This document shows positions 12,271-20,740 of a stretch of 64,000 bases of DNA, in pieces. Under the pieces are notes generated by a model. It made no database searches, was not told the DNA's origin, and was given only the letters and a program-made list of their open reading frames with translations. A program made the position numbers and the translations under genes. The stretch comes from Pedococcus cremeus (lineage in GTDB: Bacteria > Actinomycetota > Actinomycetes > Actinomycetales > Dermatophilaceae): positions 372,001 to 436,000 of the forward strand of contig NZ_FOHB01000003.1 in the NCBI RefSeq assembly GCF_900111375.1, in the 5' to 3' direction. Each line of letters starts with the position of its first letter. Position 1 is the first letter of the stretch.

Positions 12271-13470
12271 ATGGTCGAACCCACGCCGTCCGTCACCCGG
12301 ACCGCCGTCGGCATCGTCGGCGGCGGTCCGGCCGGGCTCATGCTCTCCCACCTGCTCGCCGCCTCGGGCATCGACTCCGTGGTGCTCGACAACCGGACGC
12401 GCCATCAGATCGAGCAGACGGTGCGGGCCGGCATCCTCGAGCGTGACAGCGTGCGGCTGCTCGTCGACGCCGGTGTCTCCGACCGGGTGCTGCGCGAGGG
12501 GCACGAGCACGAGGGCATCGAGCTGCGCTTCGGGGGCACCGGGCACCGCATCGACTTCCAGGACCTGGTGGGGGAGTCGGTGTGGCTCTACCCGCAGACC
12601 GACGTCTTCATGGACCTCGCCGTCGCCCGCGAGCGCGACGGCGGCGACGTGCGGTTCGGAGTCACCGACGTCGCGGTGCACGACGTGACCACCGACGCGC
12701 CGCGCGTCACCTTCACCGACAGCGACGGTCGTGCCTGCGAGGTCCGGTGCACCGTGCTCGTCGGTGCCGACGGCTCCCGCAGCACGTGCCGGCACGAGAT
12801 CCCCGAGGAGCAGCGCCGGCACTTCTACCGTGAGTACCCCTTCGCCTGGTTCGGGATCCTGTGCGAGGCGCCGCCCAGCGCGCCCGAGCTCATCTACTCG
12901 CACTCGGACCGCGGTTTCGCGCTGATCAGCCAGCGCACCGAGTCGGTGCAGCGCATGTACTTCCAGTGCGACCCGGCCGAGCGCGTCGAGGACTGGTCCG
13001 AGGACCGCATCTGGGAGGAGCTGCAGGCCCGGGTCGCCGGTGACGGCTTCCGGCTCAAGGAGGGCCGCATCACCGACAAGACGGTGCTGCCCTTCCGCAG
13101 CTTCGTCTGCGAGCCGATGCGGCACGGTGCCATGCTGCTCGCCGGCGACGCGGCCCACACCGTGCCGCCCACCGGCGCCAAGGGCCTCAACCTCGCCCTC
13201 GCCGACGTGCGCGTGCTCCACGAGTGCCTCGAGCGGTTCCTCGGCGGCGACGCCGACGCGCTCGACGACTACAGCGCTCGTGCCCTGCAACGGGTGTGGC
13301 GCGCACAGCACTTCTCGTACTGGATGACGACGATGCTGCACCGGCTCCCCGACGCGTCGGACTTCGACGTCCGACGGCAGGTCGGCGAGCTGACGTCGGT
13401 GGTCAGCTCCCGCGCGGGGTCGACCTTCCTCGCCGAGGCCTACACCGGGTGGCCCGGCCGGAAGGACTGA
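12271..13470 (+). CDS. pobA: 4-hydroxybenzoate 3-monooxygenase
   Basis: FAD monooxygenase hydroxylating 4-hydroxybenzoate to protocatechuate with NAD(P)H and O2. ATG 12271 gives 399 residues, about the family length of ~394. Visible motifs: FAD-binding GIVGGGPAGL (14-23), the DG motif LVGADGSRSTCR, and the GD motif LLAGDAAHTVPPTGAKGLNLALAD. The substrate-contact stretch RAGILERDSVRLL is typical of PobA. It is cotranscribed with the aldehyde dehydrogenase and supplies the substrate of PcaGH. A convergent lipoprotein gene begins its 3' end 58 nt later. Confidence 0.93.
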   Translation: MVEPTPSVTRTAVGIVGGGPAGLMLSHLLAASGIDSVVLDNRTRHQIEQTVRAGILERDSVRLLVDAGVSDRVLREGHEHEGIELRFGGTGHRIDFQDLVGESVWLYPQTDVFMDLAVARERDGGDVRFGVTDVAVHDVTTDAPRVTFTDSDGRACEVRCTVLVGADGSRSTCRHEIPEEQRRHFYREYPFAWFGILCEAPPSAPELIYSHSDRGFALISQRTESVQRMYFQCDPAERVEDWSEDRIWEELQARVAGDGFRLKEGRITDKTVLPFRSFVCEPMRHGAMLLAGDAAHTVPPTGAKGLNLALADVRVLHECLERFLGGDADALDDYSARALQRVWRAQHFSYWMTTMLHRLPDASDFDVRRQVGELTSVVSSRAGSTFLAEAYTGWPGRKD

Positions 13471-13528
13471 GCCGCAACGCTGTTCGTGGCCTCACTGTGC
13501 GCCGCTGCACCGTTCGCCGCTTCGCTTG

Positions 13529-14719
13529 TCACCGCGTCACCCCCACGGCCCGGTATGCCGGTGGGCTGGTGTCCGTGGCGGTGCGGCGCCGCACCCACAG
13601 GGTCACCTCGCCGTCGTCACCGCGGGTGGCGAGCCAGGTGGCACCCTCCAGCTCGACCGCTGAGGTGAGGTGTCCGGGCGGCCCCGGCACGGCATACCAG
13701 CCGTCACGGCGCTGGGTCCACAGCCGGACGCCGCTGCTGGCCTGGACGGCGAGCACGACCGGCCGGCTGCCGGCGCCCGGGTCGGCCACGAGCACGGTGG
13801 GGGCCACGGCGTCGAGGGGCTCGTCGGGCACGTCGACCTCGATCGCATGGCCGCCCGACACGGTGAGCAGCGCCGGGCGGTCGCCGCGGCTGCCGGCCAC
13901 CATGCCGTCAGCGGTGACCACGACGTCGCTGACCAGGTCGGGCGCGGTCGGCTGGGCGACCCGGTGCCAGGTGGTCGTCGCCCAGTCCTCGTCGTCGGCC
14001 GTGGCGAACCACGTCTGGGTCGGCTGCCCTGCCGACGGCCCTGACCCGGGCGCGAAGGTGGGTCCGGCCACCAGCAGCCAGTGGTCGCCCGCGGCGGCGT
14101 GCAGCGGCGAACGGCTGCCGGCGTCGACGCACGGGCCGTCGGTGCCGAAGCGGCTCAGCCCGTGCGCCTGCACCGCCCAGGCCGTGACCGCGCCGTGCGG
14201 GCAGACGGCGGACGGCGTCGTGCCCACGACGAAGCCCTCGTCACCGGACGTCGCCGCGTCGACGAAGGCGGTGGCGTCGGCGTCGGGCCCGGGCTCGAGG
14301 GACTGTCGGGACAGGTCGCGGTCGTGCCCGACCCAGACCGCTGGGGGAGTGGCATCGGCCATGTCCTGCCACTCGACCGCCAGGATGACGTCACCGTTGC
14401 TGGACAGCGCTGTGGCAGAAGGGATCCGGGGCGCCGAGCGCGTCGGGAGGCACTTGGCCGTGGCGTCGCCATTCCCGGCGTCGACTCCTGCAACGGTGAG
14501 GTCGACGACGCACTCACGGCCGTCCATCCGCCCCGCCGCGATGAGCTCTCCGGGACGGTAGGGCGCCACGGGCCCGGTGATGACCACGCCCTCGATGGCG
14601 AGCCGTTCCCAGCCGGCAGGGGCCGTGTCGTCGGTGAAGGAGGCCGGCAGCGAGCAGGCGCACACCGCGGAGAGACCCGTGACCGCGACCACGGCGAGGC
14701 TTGCGACGTGGTTCCGCAT
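13529..14719 (-). CDS. Putative secreted lipoprotein of unknown function
   Basis: 396 residues from ATG 14719, chosen because AGGGGG lies about 6 nt upstream (GTG 14725 is the alternative). The N-terminus has Arg, a hydrophobic core (HVASLAVVAVTGLSAV) and a possible lipobox VCAC, then a low-complexity-free exported domain. Repeated short beta-like stretches (VVVTADGMVAGSRGDRPALLTVSGG, GYDSR-like turns) suggest a beta-propeller-like fold, but I do not recognise the family. It is monocistronic, convergent with pobA, and 76 bp upstream of the 3' end of alkB. Confidence 0.65.
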   Translation of the reverse strand: MRNHVASLAVVAVTGLSAVCACSLPASFTDDTAPAGWERLAIEGVVITGPVAPYRPGELIAAGRMDGRECVVDLTVAGVDAGNGDATAKCLPTRSAPRIPSATALSSNGDVILAVEWQDMADATPPAVWVGHDRDLSRQSLEPGPDADATAFVDAATSGDEGFVVGTTPSAVCPHGAVTAWAVQAHGLSRFGTDGPCVDAGSRSPLHAAAGDHWLLVAGPTFAPGSGPSAGQPTQTWFATADDEDWATTTWHRVAQPTAPDLVSDVVVTADGMVAGSRGDRPALLTVSGGHAIEVDVPDEPLDAVAPTVLVADPGAGSRPVVLAVQASSGVRLWTQRRDGWYAVPGPPGHLTSAVELEGATWLATRGDDGEVTLWVRRRTATDTSPPAYRAVGVTR

Positions 14720-14795
14720 GCGCACCCCCTGTCGGCACAGTGTCGCGCCGCGCGAGCCAAGGTGGTGGGCGAATGCGCGAATCCGGAGACCGGGG

Positions 14796-15425
14796 TCAGC
14801 GGACTCCGCGCGGGCGGAACTGGATGGAGATGCGCGGCCCGACGGCCTTGGCCGTCTTGGGGATGCAGTGGTCCCAGGTGCGTTGGCAGGAGCCGCCCAT
14901 GACGACGAGGTCGCCGTGGCCGAGCGAGAACCCGATGGACTCGCCCCCGCCGCGCGGCCGCAGCATCAGCGAGCGGGCCGACCCGACGGAGAGGATCGCG
15001 ACCATCGTGTCGAGGTTCTTGGCCCGGCCGATCCGGTCGCCGTGCCAGGCCACCGAGTCGCGACCGTCGCGGTAGAGGCACATCCCCGCGGTGACGAAGG
15101 GCTCGCCGAGCTCCGGACCGTAGTGGCGGCTGAGCTGGTCGCGGGCCTCCGCCAGCACCGGGTGGGGGAGGGTCTCTCCCTCGCCGTAGAACTTCAGCAG
15201 GCGGGGAACGTCCACCATCCGCTCGTACATCTCGCGCCGCTCGGCGTGCCAGGGCACGACGCGGTGCAGCTGGTCGAACAGCTCCTCGGCGCCGCCGAGC
15301 CAGCCCGGCCGGTAGTCGACCCAGGCGCCGCGTGTCAGCACGGTGCGCTGCAGGCCGGTGGTGAGGGTGCGGAGCTCGGGATGGTCTGCGACGTCCAGCA
15401 GCGAGCCCTGGAGTGCCATGCTCAT
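14796..15425 (-). CDS. alkB: AlkB-type Fe(II)/2-oxoglutarate DNA dealkylase
   Basis: Oxidative demethylase removing N1-methyladenine/N3-methylcytosine lesions. 209 residues from ATG 15425 (ATG 15419 also possible). The Fe(II) triad is H128, D130 (WHGD) and H186 (WDHCIPK), and the 2-oxoglutarate arginines are R198 and R204 (RISIQFRPR). The C-terminus ends right after them, as in the compact bacterial form. A -10-like TACTCT 7 nt before the ATG suggests a leaderless transcript, and a LexA-like box lies just upstream. This is consistent with DNA-damage induction. Confidence 0.92.
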   Translation of the reverse strand: MSMALQGSLLDVADHPELRTLTTGLQRTVLTRGAWVDYRPGWLGGAEELFDQLHRVVPWHAERREMYERMVDVPRLLKFYGEGETLPHPVLAEARDQLSRHYGPELGEPFVTAGMCLYRDGRDSVAWHGDRIGRAKNLDTMVAILSVGSARSLMLRPRGGGESIGFSLGHGDLVVMGGSCQRTWDHCIPKTAKAVGPRISIQFRPRGVR

Positions 15426-15446
15426 GCGGGCCAGAGTACGCCACGT

Positions 15447-15462
15447 TCGAACAGGTGTTCTA
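15447..15462. promoter_or_regulatory. LexA (SOS) box between alkB and the DUF2237 gene
   Basis: TCGAAC-AGGT-GTTCTA matches the actinobacterial LexA consensus TCGAAC-N4-GTTCGA at 11 of 12 defined positions. It is 22 nt upstream of the alkB ATG and spans the spacer/-35 region of the inferred alkB promoter (TACTCT on the minus strand at 15438-15433). It could also affect the divergent gene at 15501. Confidence 0.65.
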
Positions 15463-15500
15463 GTCCTTCGCGGGGTGACGTGCCGTGAAATGCTGCTGGC

Positions 15501-15893
15501 ATGACGGAGCGCAACGTCCTCGGCGGCGAGCTGGAGCCCTGCGGCACGGACCCGGTCACCGGGTTCTACCGCGACGGCTGCTGCAGCACCGGGCCCGAGG
15601 ACCTGGGCAGCCACACCATCTGCGCGGTCGTCACGGCCGAGTTCCTCGAGCACCAGCGCGCCATCGGCAACGACCTGTCGACCCCGCATCCCGAGTACCG
15701 CTTTCCCGGGCTGGTGCCCGGCGACCGGTGGTGCGTGACGGCGGTCAACTGGGCGCGCGCCTACAACGACGGCGTGGCCGCCCCGGTGGTGCTGGCCGCG
15801 AGCCACGAGGCGGTGCTGCAGCTCATCCCGTTGGAGGCGCTGAAGCGCCACGCCGTCGACGTGCCGGCGGACCCCAGCTCACTCGACCAGTGA
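15501..15893 (+). CDS. DUF2237-family protein
   Basis: 130 residues from ATG 15501. The sequence NVLGGELEPCGTDPVTGFYRDGCC with CCSTGPEDLGSHTICAVVTAEFLEHQRAIGNDLSTP is the diagnostic DUF2237 pattern; the paired cysteines (C27/C28 region) and TP-HPEYRFPGLVPGDRWC are conserved. Function is unknown in the family. It is divergent from alkB, shares the spacer holding the LexA-like box, and converges on the HIT gene with a 4 nt gap. Confidence 0.85.
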   Translation: MTERNVLGGELEPCGTDPVTGFYRDGCCSTGPEDLGSHTICAVVTAEFLEHQRAIGNDLSTPHPEYRFPGLVPGDRWCVTAVNWARAYNDGVAAPVVLAASHEAVLQLIPLEALKRHAVDVPADPSSLDQ

Positions 15894-15897
15894 GCCG

Positions 15898-16389
15898 TCA
15901 GGCCAGGCGGTCGATCTCGGCCAGCAGCTCGGCCCGCCGGTCGTCGTGCTGGGGCCCCAGCACGGTGTCGGGTTCCGGTGCACGCCACCGTTCGATGGGA
16001 TGGAGCGCGACCGGGCGCCAGACGTGGTCGGGGCCCTCCCACTCGTAGCGCGGCCAGACGTGCGCATGGAGGAAGGCGTCGTGGTTGCCCTGGATCTCGA
16101 GGTTCACCCGCCGGAACTGCGGGTCACGACGCTCGCACACGGCTTGAACCGCCTCACCGAGCACCTCCATGCTCGCGAGGAACGTCAGCCGCTCGGCCCT
16201 CGACAGGTCGGTGAGCCGGTCGGTGCCGGGGGTGTCGGTGATGAGGACGCAGTAGCCGGGAAGGAACTGCACGTCGCCCATGACGGCGAACCCACCCGGG
16301 AGCCTGCGGAGGACGGCCGGGTTCTCGCCGCGCAGCGCCGCACCCACCCGGTCGCTCCTCCAGTCGTCAGTCACCGTCTCGCTGCTCAC
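15898..16389 (-). CDS. HIT-family hydrolase/transferase
   Basis: 163 residues from GTG 16389. The histidine triad appears late (residues ~107-113) as LHAHVWPR, a H-x-H-x-W variant of HxHxHxx, preceded by LEIQGNHDAF. Family members hydrolyse nucleoside phosphoramidates or dinucleoside polyphosphates such as Ap4A. The N-terminal LRRLPGGFAVMGDVQFLPGYCVLITD supports the HIT fold. Replacement of the third His by Trp-Pro makes the precise chemistry uncertain. Its start overlaps the small membrane protein gene by 4 nt. Confidence 0.75.
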   Translation of the reverse strand: MSSETVTDDWRSDRVGAALRGENPAVLRRLPGGFAVMGDVQFLPGYCVLITDTPGTDRLTDLSRAERLTFLASMEVLGEAVQAVCERRDPQFRRVNLEIQGNHDAFLHAHVWPRYEWEGPDHVWRPVALHPIERWRAPEPDTVLGPQHDDRRAELLAEIDRLA

Positions 16390-16556
16390 GCGGCATCCAC
16401 ACGACCCGGCTCGCGCGAGGGGCCGGAGTCACGCGCCACGTCCTGCAGCGCGTGCCGAACCGCCAGCCTGATCACGAAGTAGGCCACGAACGCGATGAGT
16501 GCCCAGACGAGCAACGTCCCCATGAGCACCACCCATCCGACCTCGCCACGGATCAT
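16386..16556 (-). CDS. Small single-pass membrane protein
   Basis: 56 residues from ATG 16556, which has GGGGAGG 8 nt upstream. One hydrophobic helix ([21 protein letters not shown], split here as ~20 residues) is followed by a basic then acidic cytoplasmic tail. Its stop overlaps the HIT gene start (GTGA), so both are cotranscribed. No family recognised. Confidence 0.6.
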   Translation of the reverse strand: MIRGEVGWVVLMGTLLVWALIAFVAYFVIRLAVRHALQDVARDSGPSREPGRVDAA

Positions 16557-16682
16557 CGGCGACGCCTCCCCCCACACCTGTCCCTGCCGCCCCCAGTGCC
16601 GTCATGCCCAAAGGCTAGTGGTGTCAACGCCGCTCGGCCGGCACGTTGCCAGATCACCAGGGAGCGGGGCAGCGCCGGGCGA

Positions 16683-16704
16683 GGTGCCCGCACACGCGGG
16701 CACC
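16683..16704. terminator. Hairpin upstream of recO
   Basis: GGTGCCCGC-acac-GCGGGCACC is a perfect 9 bp stem. It lies between the divergent small-protein/HIT unit and recO, followed by a CGGCATAC octamer and CTTTTC. Without a gene directly upstream on the plus strand, terminator function is uncertain. Confidence 0.35.
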
Positions 16705-16746
16705 CGGCATACCGGCTTTTCGCCCTCGTGGGGTGAGAATGGGGCC

Positions 16747-17625
16747 ATGCCGCTCTACCGCGACGAGGCCATCGTGCTGCGCACCCAGAAGCTGGGCGAG
16801 GCCGACCGGATCGTCACGCTGCTCTCACGCACCCAGGGGAAGGTGCGGGTGGTGGGCAAGGGTGTGCGCCGCACCAAGAGCCGCTTCGGCGCCCGGCTGG
16901 AGCCGGCGATGATGGTGGACCTCCAGTGCTACGAGGGCCGCAGCCTCGACACCGTCACCCAGGCCGAGACGCTGGCGAGCTGGGGCGACGTGCTGGCCCG
17001 CGACTACACGACGTACACCGCCGCGACCGCGATGCTCGAGACCGCCGACCGGCTCACCGAGGAGCGTGAACCCTCGCTGCAGCAGTACCTCCTGCTCGCC
17101 GGCGCGCTGCGCTCCATGGCCGAGGGGACCCACGACCCGGGGCTGGTCCTCGACGCCTACCTGCTGCGCGCGCTCGCGATCGCCGGCTGGGCGCCGAGCT
17201 TCCACGACTGCGCGCGGTGCGGCGCCGAAGGTCCGCACCGGGCCTTCAACCTCGCTGCTGGTGGCACCGTGTGCCCGTCGTGCCGACCGCCCGGCTCGGC
17301 GGCCCCGGCGCCGGAGACGCTGCGACTGCTGGCCGCCCTGCTCGCCGGTGACTGGGAGGTGGCCGACGCCTCGGAGGTCCGCCACCGCCGCGAGGGCACC
17401 GGCCTGGCGACGGCGTTCCTGCAGTGGCACCTCGAGCGCGGGGTGCGCTCGCTGCGCCTGGTCGAGCGCCGTGACCCCACCGCCGATCCCGGTGCGGGAC
17501 AAGGTGCGGGACAAGGTGCAGGGCGTGGTGCCGGACATGGTGCAGGGCGTGGTGCAGGACCCGTCGGTCCCGGCGTCCCCGCCCAGGGGCAGGTCACCCC
17601 GCTGCGCGTCGAGGCGCAGGCATGA
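16747..17625 (+). CDS. recO: DNA repair protein RecO with repetitive C-terminal extension
   Basis: RecO anneals SSB-coated DNA and loads RecA in the RecFOR pathway. ATG 16747, with -10-like GAGAAT 7 nt upstream, gives 292 residues. The OB-fold N-terminus ([20 protein letters not shown]) and the C-terminal zinc ribbon (CARCGAEG ... CPSC) are complete by residue ~180. After the normal end of the helical domain ([11 protein letters not shown]) a low-complexity tail of six GAG[Q/R/H/P] repeats follows, encoded by a 12 bp minisatellite, then a short Pro/Gln tail. The stop overlaps uppS by 4 nt, a common actinobacterial neighbourhood. Confidence 0.93.
   Translation: MPLYRDEAIVLRTQKLGEADRIVTLLSRTQGKVRVVGKGVRRTKSRFGARLEPAMMVDLQCYEGRSLDTVTQAETLASWGDVLARDYTTYTAATAMLETADRLTEEREPSLQQYLLLAGALRSMAEGTHDPGLVLDAYLLRALAIAGWAPSFHDCARCGAEGPHRAFNLAAGGTVCPSCRPPGSAAPAPETLRLLAALLAGDWEVADASEVRHRREGTGLATAFLQWHLERGVRSLRLVERRDPTADPGAGQGAGQGAGRGAGHGAGRGAGPVGPGVPAQGQVTPLRVEAQA
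17491..17562 (+). repeat. 12 bp tandem repeat (6 copies) in the recO 3' end
   Basis: Six in-phase copies of GGTGCxGGxCxx (two of them exactly GGTGCGGGACAA, two GGTGCAGGGCGT) encode [24 protein letters not shown]. Length changes by whole units would keep the reading frame, so copy number could vary between strains. Confidence 0.9.
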
Positions 17626-18404
17626 GCGGTCCCTACGCGCGCCCGTTCGCGCACCCGAGCGGCGCCGTGCCCCCGAACCTGCCGCCGGAGCTCGTGCCGA
17701 ACCACGTGGCCATCGTCATGGACGGCAACGGCCGCTGGGCCAACCAGCGCGGGCTGCCGCGCACGAGGGGCCACGAGGCGGGCGAGGCGGCCCTGCTCGA
17801 CGTCGTCGCCGGGGCGATCGAGGCCGGCGTCGGCCACCTGTCGGCCTACGCGTTCTCCACCGAGAACTGGAAGCGCTCGCCGGAGGAGGTCCGCTTCCTG
17901 ATGGGCTTCAACCGCGACGTCATCCGCCGCCGACGCGACCAGCTGCACGAGTGGGGCGTGCGCATGCGCTGGGTCGGCCGACGCCCTCGCCTGTGGGGCT
18001 CGGTCATCAAGGAGCTCGAGGTGGCGCAGGAGCTGACGAAGCACAACACCGGCCTGACCCTCTACTTCTGCGTCAACTACGGCGGCCGCGCCGAGATCGC
18101 CGACGCGGTGCAGCGCATCGCGGAGGAGGTCAAGGCGGGCAGGTTGAAGCCGGGGTCGGTCGACGAGCGCACCATCGCCCGCCACCTCGACGAGCCGCAC
18201 ATGCCCGACGTCGACCTGTTCGTGCGCAGCTCGGGGGAGCAGCGGACGTCGAACTTCCTGTTGTGGCAGAGCGCCTACGCGGAGATGGTCTTCCAGGACA
18301 CCCTGTGGCCCGACTACGACCGGCGGCACCTCTGGCAGGCGATCCAGACCTACGCCGAGCGCGACCGGCGCTACGGCGGAGCCATCGACCAGCTGACCCG
18401 GTGA
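17622..18404 (+). CDS. uppS: Isoprenyl transferase (cis-prenyl synthase, UppS-type)
   Basis: Makes the long-chain Z-polyprenyl diphosphate lipid carrier for cell-wall synthesis. 260 residues, starting with an ATGA overlap with recO. The pyrophosphate-binding loop is [16 protein letters not shown] with catalytic Asp D34. [13 protein letters not shown] and [20 protein letters not shown] are conserved substrate-binding regions. Actinobacteria often have two such enzymes with different chain lengths; which one this is cannot be told from sequence. A GC stem (TCGGCGGC-ct-GCCGCCGA, 18425-18442) follows. Confidence 0.93.
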   Translation: MSGPYARPFAHPSGAVPPNLPPELVPNHVAIVMDGNGRWANQRGLPRTRGHEAGEAALLDVVAGAIEAGVGHLSAYAFSTENWKRSPEEVRFLMGFNRDVIRRRRDQLHEWGVRMRWVGRRPRLWGSVIKELEVAQELTKHNTGLTLYFCVNYGGRAEIADAVQRIAEEVKAGRLKPGSVDERTIARHLDEPHMPDVDLFVRSSGEQRTSNFLLWQSAYAEMVFQDTLWPDYDRRHLWQAIQTYAERDRRYGGAIDQLTR

Positions 18405-18507
18405 CCACCGGCTGAAGCACCTGCTCGGCGGCCTGCCGCCGACCGCACGGCGAAAGCGGTCCTCGCCCGCCACGCGCGCCCTATCGTGAGGAGCGGAGGT
18501 GGTCCGC

Positions 18508-20325
18508 GTGCTGACGGTCCGTCTGCTGGGCAGACCCGCGCTCGAGCGCGACGGGCTGCCGGTCGCCCCGCCCCGGGGGAAGAAGGCGTGGGCCCTTCTG
18601 GCCTACCTGCTCGTGGCCGACGCCCCGCCGAGCCGCCAACGCCTGGTGTCACTGTTCTTCAGCGACACCGAGGACCCGCTCGGCGCGCTGCGCTGGAACC
18701 TCTCGACGCTGCGCGGCGCCCTCGGGCCCGGGGTGGACCTCGGCGGGGACCCGCTCGTCCTTCGGCTGGTGCCGGGCGACCGGGTGGACGTGCACCTGCT
18801 CGAGTCGACGGACCGCTGGGACGTGCACGAGCTCGTGCGCATCGGGGGAGAGTTCCTGGAGGGCGTCGACGTCGATGCGAGCCCCGCGTTCGAGTCGTGG
18901 CTGCTCGTGGCGCGCCAGCGCCTCCGGGCCGGAAGCCATGCGGTGTTGTACGAGGCAGCCCTGCACTCGCTCGTCACGGGCGAGGTGTCTGCGGCCGCTG
19001 CACTCGCCGCCCGCGCGGTGGAGCTCGACCCCTACAACGGCGACTACCACGCCGTGCTCGTGCGGGCCCTGGCGCTGTCGGGTGACACACGGGGGGCCGA
19101 GCGTCAGGTGGAGATCGCTCGCGAGCTCTTTCGTGACGAGCTCGGTCTCGACCTGCCCGACGTGGTCCGGCGGGCCGGGCGAACTCCGCCCGCCGGGGCG
19201 GCCGAACCCGTGGTGAACCCCAGCAGGGCCAGCGCCCGTTCCTACCTCGAGGCCGGTGCGGCGTCCCTGGCGGTGGGTGCGGCGGACGTGGCGGACGCCC
19301 AGCTGAGACGGGCTGTGCAGGTCTCCCGGGCCGTCGGGGACCAGGCCCTCGCCGCGCAGGCGCTCGTCACCCGCGCAGGAGGCATGATCCACGGGGCGGG
19401 TGGCCGTGGGGCCGAGGTCGCCGCGCTGCTGCACGAGGGCCTCTCGCTCGCGCGCCAGGCCGGTGCGGACCCGATCGCGGCAGCCGCGTGTCGTGAGCTG
19501 GCCTTCCTCGGAGTGCAGCTCGGCCACCACGAGCGTACCGACGCCTGGCTCGACGAGGCCGAGCGGTTCGACGTCGACGACGGTGAGCGCGCACGGCAGC
19601 TGGGGGTCCGGGGCATGAACCTCTCGGACGCGGCCGACTACGCGAAGGCCCTGCGCTCGCTCGACGAGTCGATCGCCTGCGCCGAGCGCTCCGGGCTGGT
19701 GCGCCAGGCCGCGTGGTCGCGCGCCATGGTCGGGCGGATCCACGTGCTGCGTGGTGAGCCCGCACAGGCGGCTGCCGTGCTCGACGAGTCCCTGGATGCC
19801 CTGCGCGAGACCCGGTGGCTGGCGTTCCTCCCCTGGGCGGAGGCGTTCCGCGCGGAGGCAGCCCTCCAGTCCGGCCACGACGACGTCGCGACCGAGCTGC
19901 TCGACCACGCCTGGGTGCTGGCGACCGAGTCGGGGGACCACTGCTGGATGGCGACCGTCGCACGCGGCCAGGCACTCCTGGCCGCGGACCAGGGGCATGC
20001 CGACCAGGCGCTCGCCTGGATCGAGACCGGTCTGCGGCCCAGCCCCTGGTACCTCTGGCCGGTCGCCAACCTCCTCGACGCCGGCTGTCGGATCGCGGAG
20101 AACAACACGCCGGCGCTGGCCGACGAGTGGTCCCGCGACCTCTACCGCCTCTCCGCGCGCGGCGGCCTCCGAGAGCACGTGGTCCGAGCCCAGCTCAGCC
20201 GCGGCCGGCGCGGCGAGCCCGACCTGGCCGCGGCGGCTCGGCTCGGCGCTGCGGACATCGACAACCTGGCGCTGCACGACCTGGTGGCGGCCGCCGACGA
20301 CCCCTGGGCGCCACCCTCGGCGTGA
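18508..20325 (+). CDS. BTAD/SARP-type transcriptional regulator with TPR domain
   Basis: 605 residues from GTG 18508, which has GGAGG 8 nt upstream (GTG 18499 is the alternative). Domains in order: OmpR-like winged helix (~1-90; LLAYLLVADAPPSRQRLVSLFF, LRWNLSTLRGAL), the bacterial transcriptional activation domain BTAD (~95-225), then a long helical TPR-like region to the end. There is no NB-ARC/AAA ATPase domain between, so it is not AfsR-like. SARP-type proteins activate nearby or secondary-metabolism genes, but no biosynthetic cluster adjoins it; its only neighbour is a convergent tautomerase gene. Confidence 0.82.
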   Translation: MLTVRLLGRPALERDGLPVAPPRGKKAWALLAYLLVADAPPSRQRLVSLFFSDTEDPLGALRWNLSTLRGALGPGVDLGGDPLVLRLVPGDRVDVHLLESTDRWDVHELVRIGGEFLEGVDVDASPAFESWLLVARQRLRAGSHAVLYEAALHSLVTGEVSAAAALAARAVELDPYNGDYHAVLVRALALSGDTRGAERQVEIARELFRDELGLDLPDVVRRAGRTPPAGAAEPVVNPSRASARSYLEAGAASLAVGAADVADAQLRRAVQVSRAVGDQALAAQALVTRAGGMIHGAGGRGAEVAALLHEGLSLARQAGADPIAAAACRELAFLGVQLGHHERTDAWLDEAERFDVDDGERARQLGVRGMNLSDAADYAKALRSLDESIACAERSGLVRQAAWSRAMVGRIHVLRGEPAQAAAVLDESLDALRETRWLAFLPWAEAFRAEAALQSGHDDVATELLDHAWVLATESGDHCWMATVARGQALLAADQGHADQALAWIETGLRPSPWYLWPVANLLDAGCRIAENNTPALADEWSRDLYRLSARGGLREHVVRAQLSRGRRGEPDLAAAARLGAADIDNLALHDLVAAADDPWAPPSA

Positions 20326-20349
20326 GGGGCCGCGACGGCCGCCCGGAAA

Positions 20350-20577
20350 TCAGCCCGCCGGAACCCCGGCCGCGAGCTCGCGAACGGCCTCTGTCGTGAG
20401 GCACTGGCCGCCGATGCCCCAGTCGCCGCTCCTGACCTCCTCGACGACCACCCAGGTCACTCCTCGCATGGCCTCACCCTCGATCGAGACCATGGCGTCG
20501 GTGAGCCGCTCGACGATGTCCTTCTTCTGTGCGTCGCTGAACACGTTCTCGATCACCTTGACGTTGATCAGTGGCAT
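20350..20577 (-). CDS. 4-oxalocrotonate tautomerase-family protein
   Basis: 75 residues from ATG 20577 with AAGGAG 9 nt upstream. After Met removal the N-terminal proline (MPLINVKVIENVFSD) would be the catalytic base, as in 4-OT and related enzymes; DIVERLTDAMVSIEGEAMRGVTWVVVEEV is the conserved core. Substrate is unknown: the nearby pca pathway does not need a 4-OT. Converges on the BTAD gene with a 24 nt gap. Confidence 0.85.
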   Translation of the reverse strand: MPLINVKVIENVFSDAQKKDIVERLTDAMVSIEGEAMRGVTWVVVEEVRSGDWGIGGQCLTTEAVRELAAGVPAG

Positions 20578-20672
20578 CGTTCTCACTCCTTGCTGTTCGG
20601 TGGGTGTTCCGACCAGCGTGGAGGCGGGGCGTGTGCGCCGGCGTGTGACCGCTCGACGTGCCACCAGAGGCG

Positions 20673-20740
20673 AGGAGCCGGTCGAGGCGGGGAGCCACCC
20701 GCGGCGGGGAGCCGGTCGAGGCGGGGAGCCGATCGAGCTC
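20673..20740. repeat. 17 bp tandem repeat (4 copies) beside zur
   Basis: Four copies with exact 17 bp spacing (GAGCC at 20675, 20692, 20709, 20726); consensus GGGAGCCGGTCGAGGCG, with copy 2 more diverged. The array fills the gap between the tautomerase start and the zur stop. No further feature is seen there. Confidence 0.85.
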
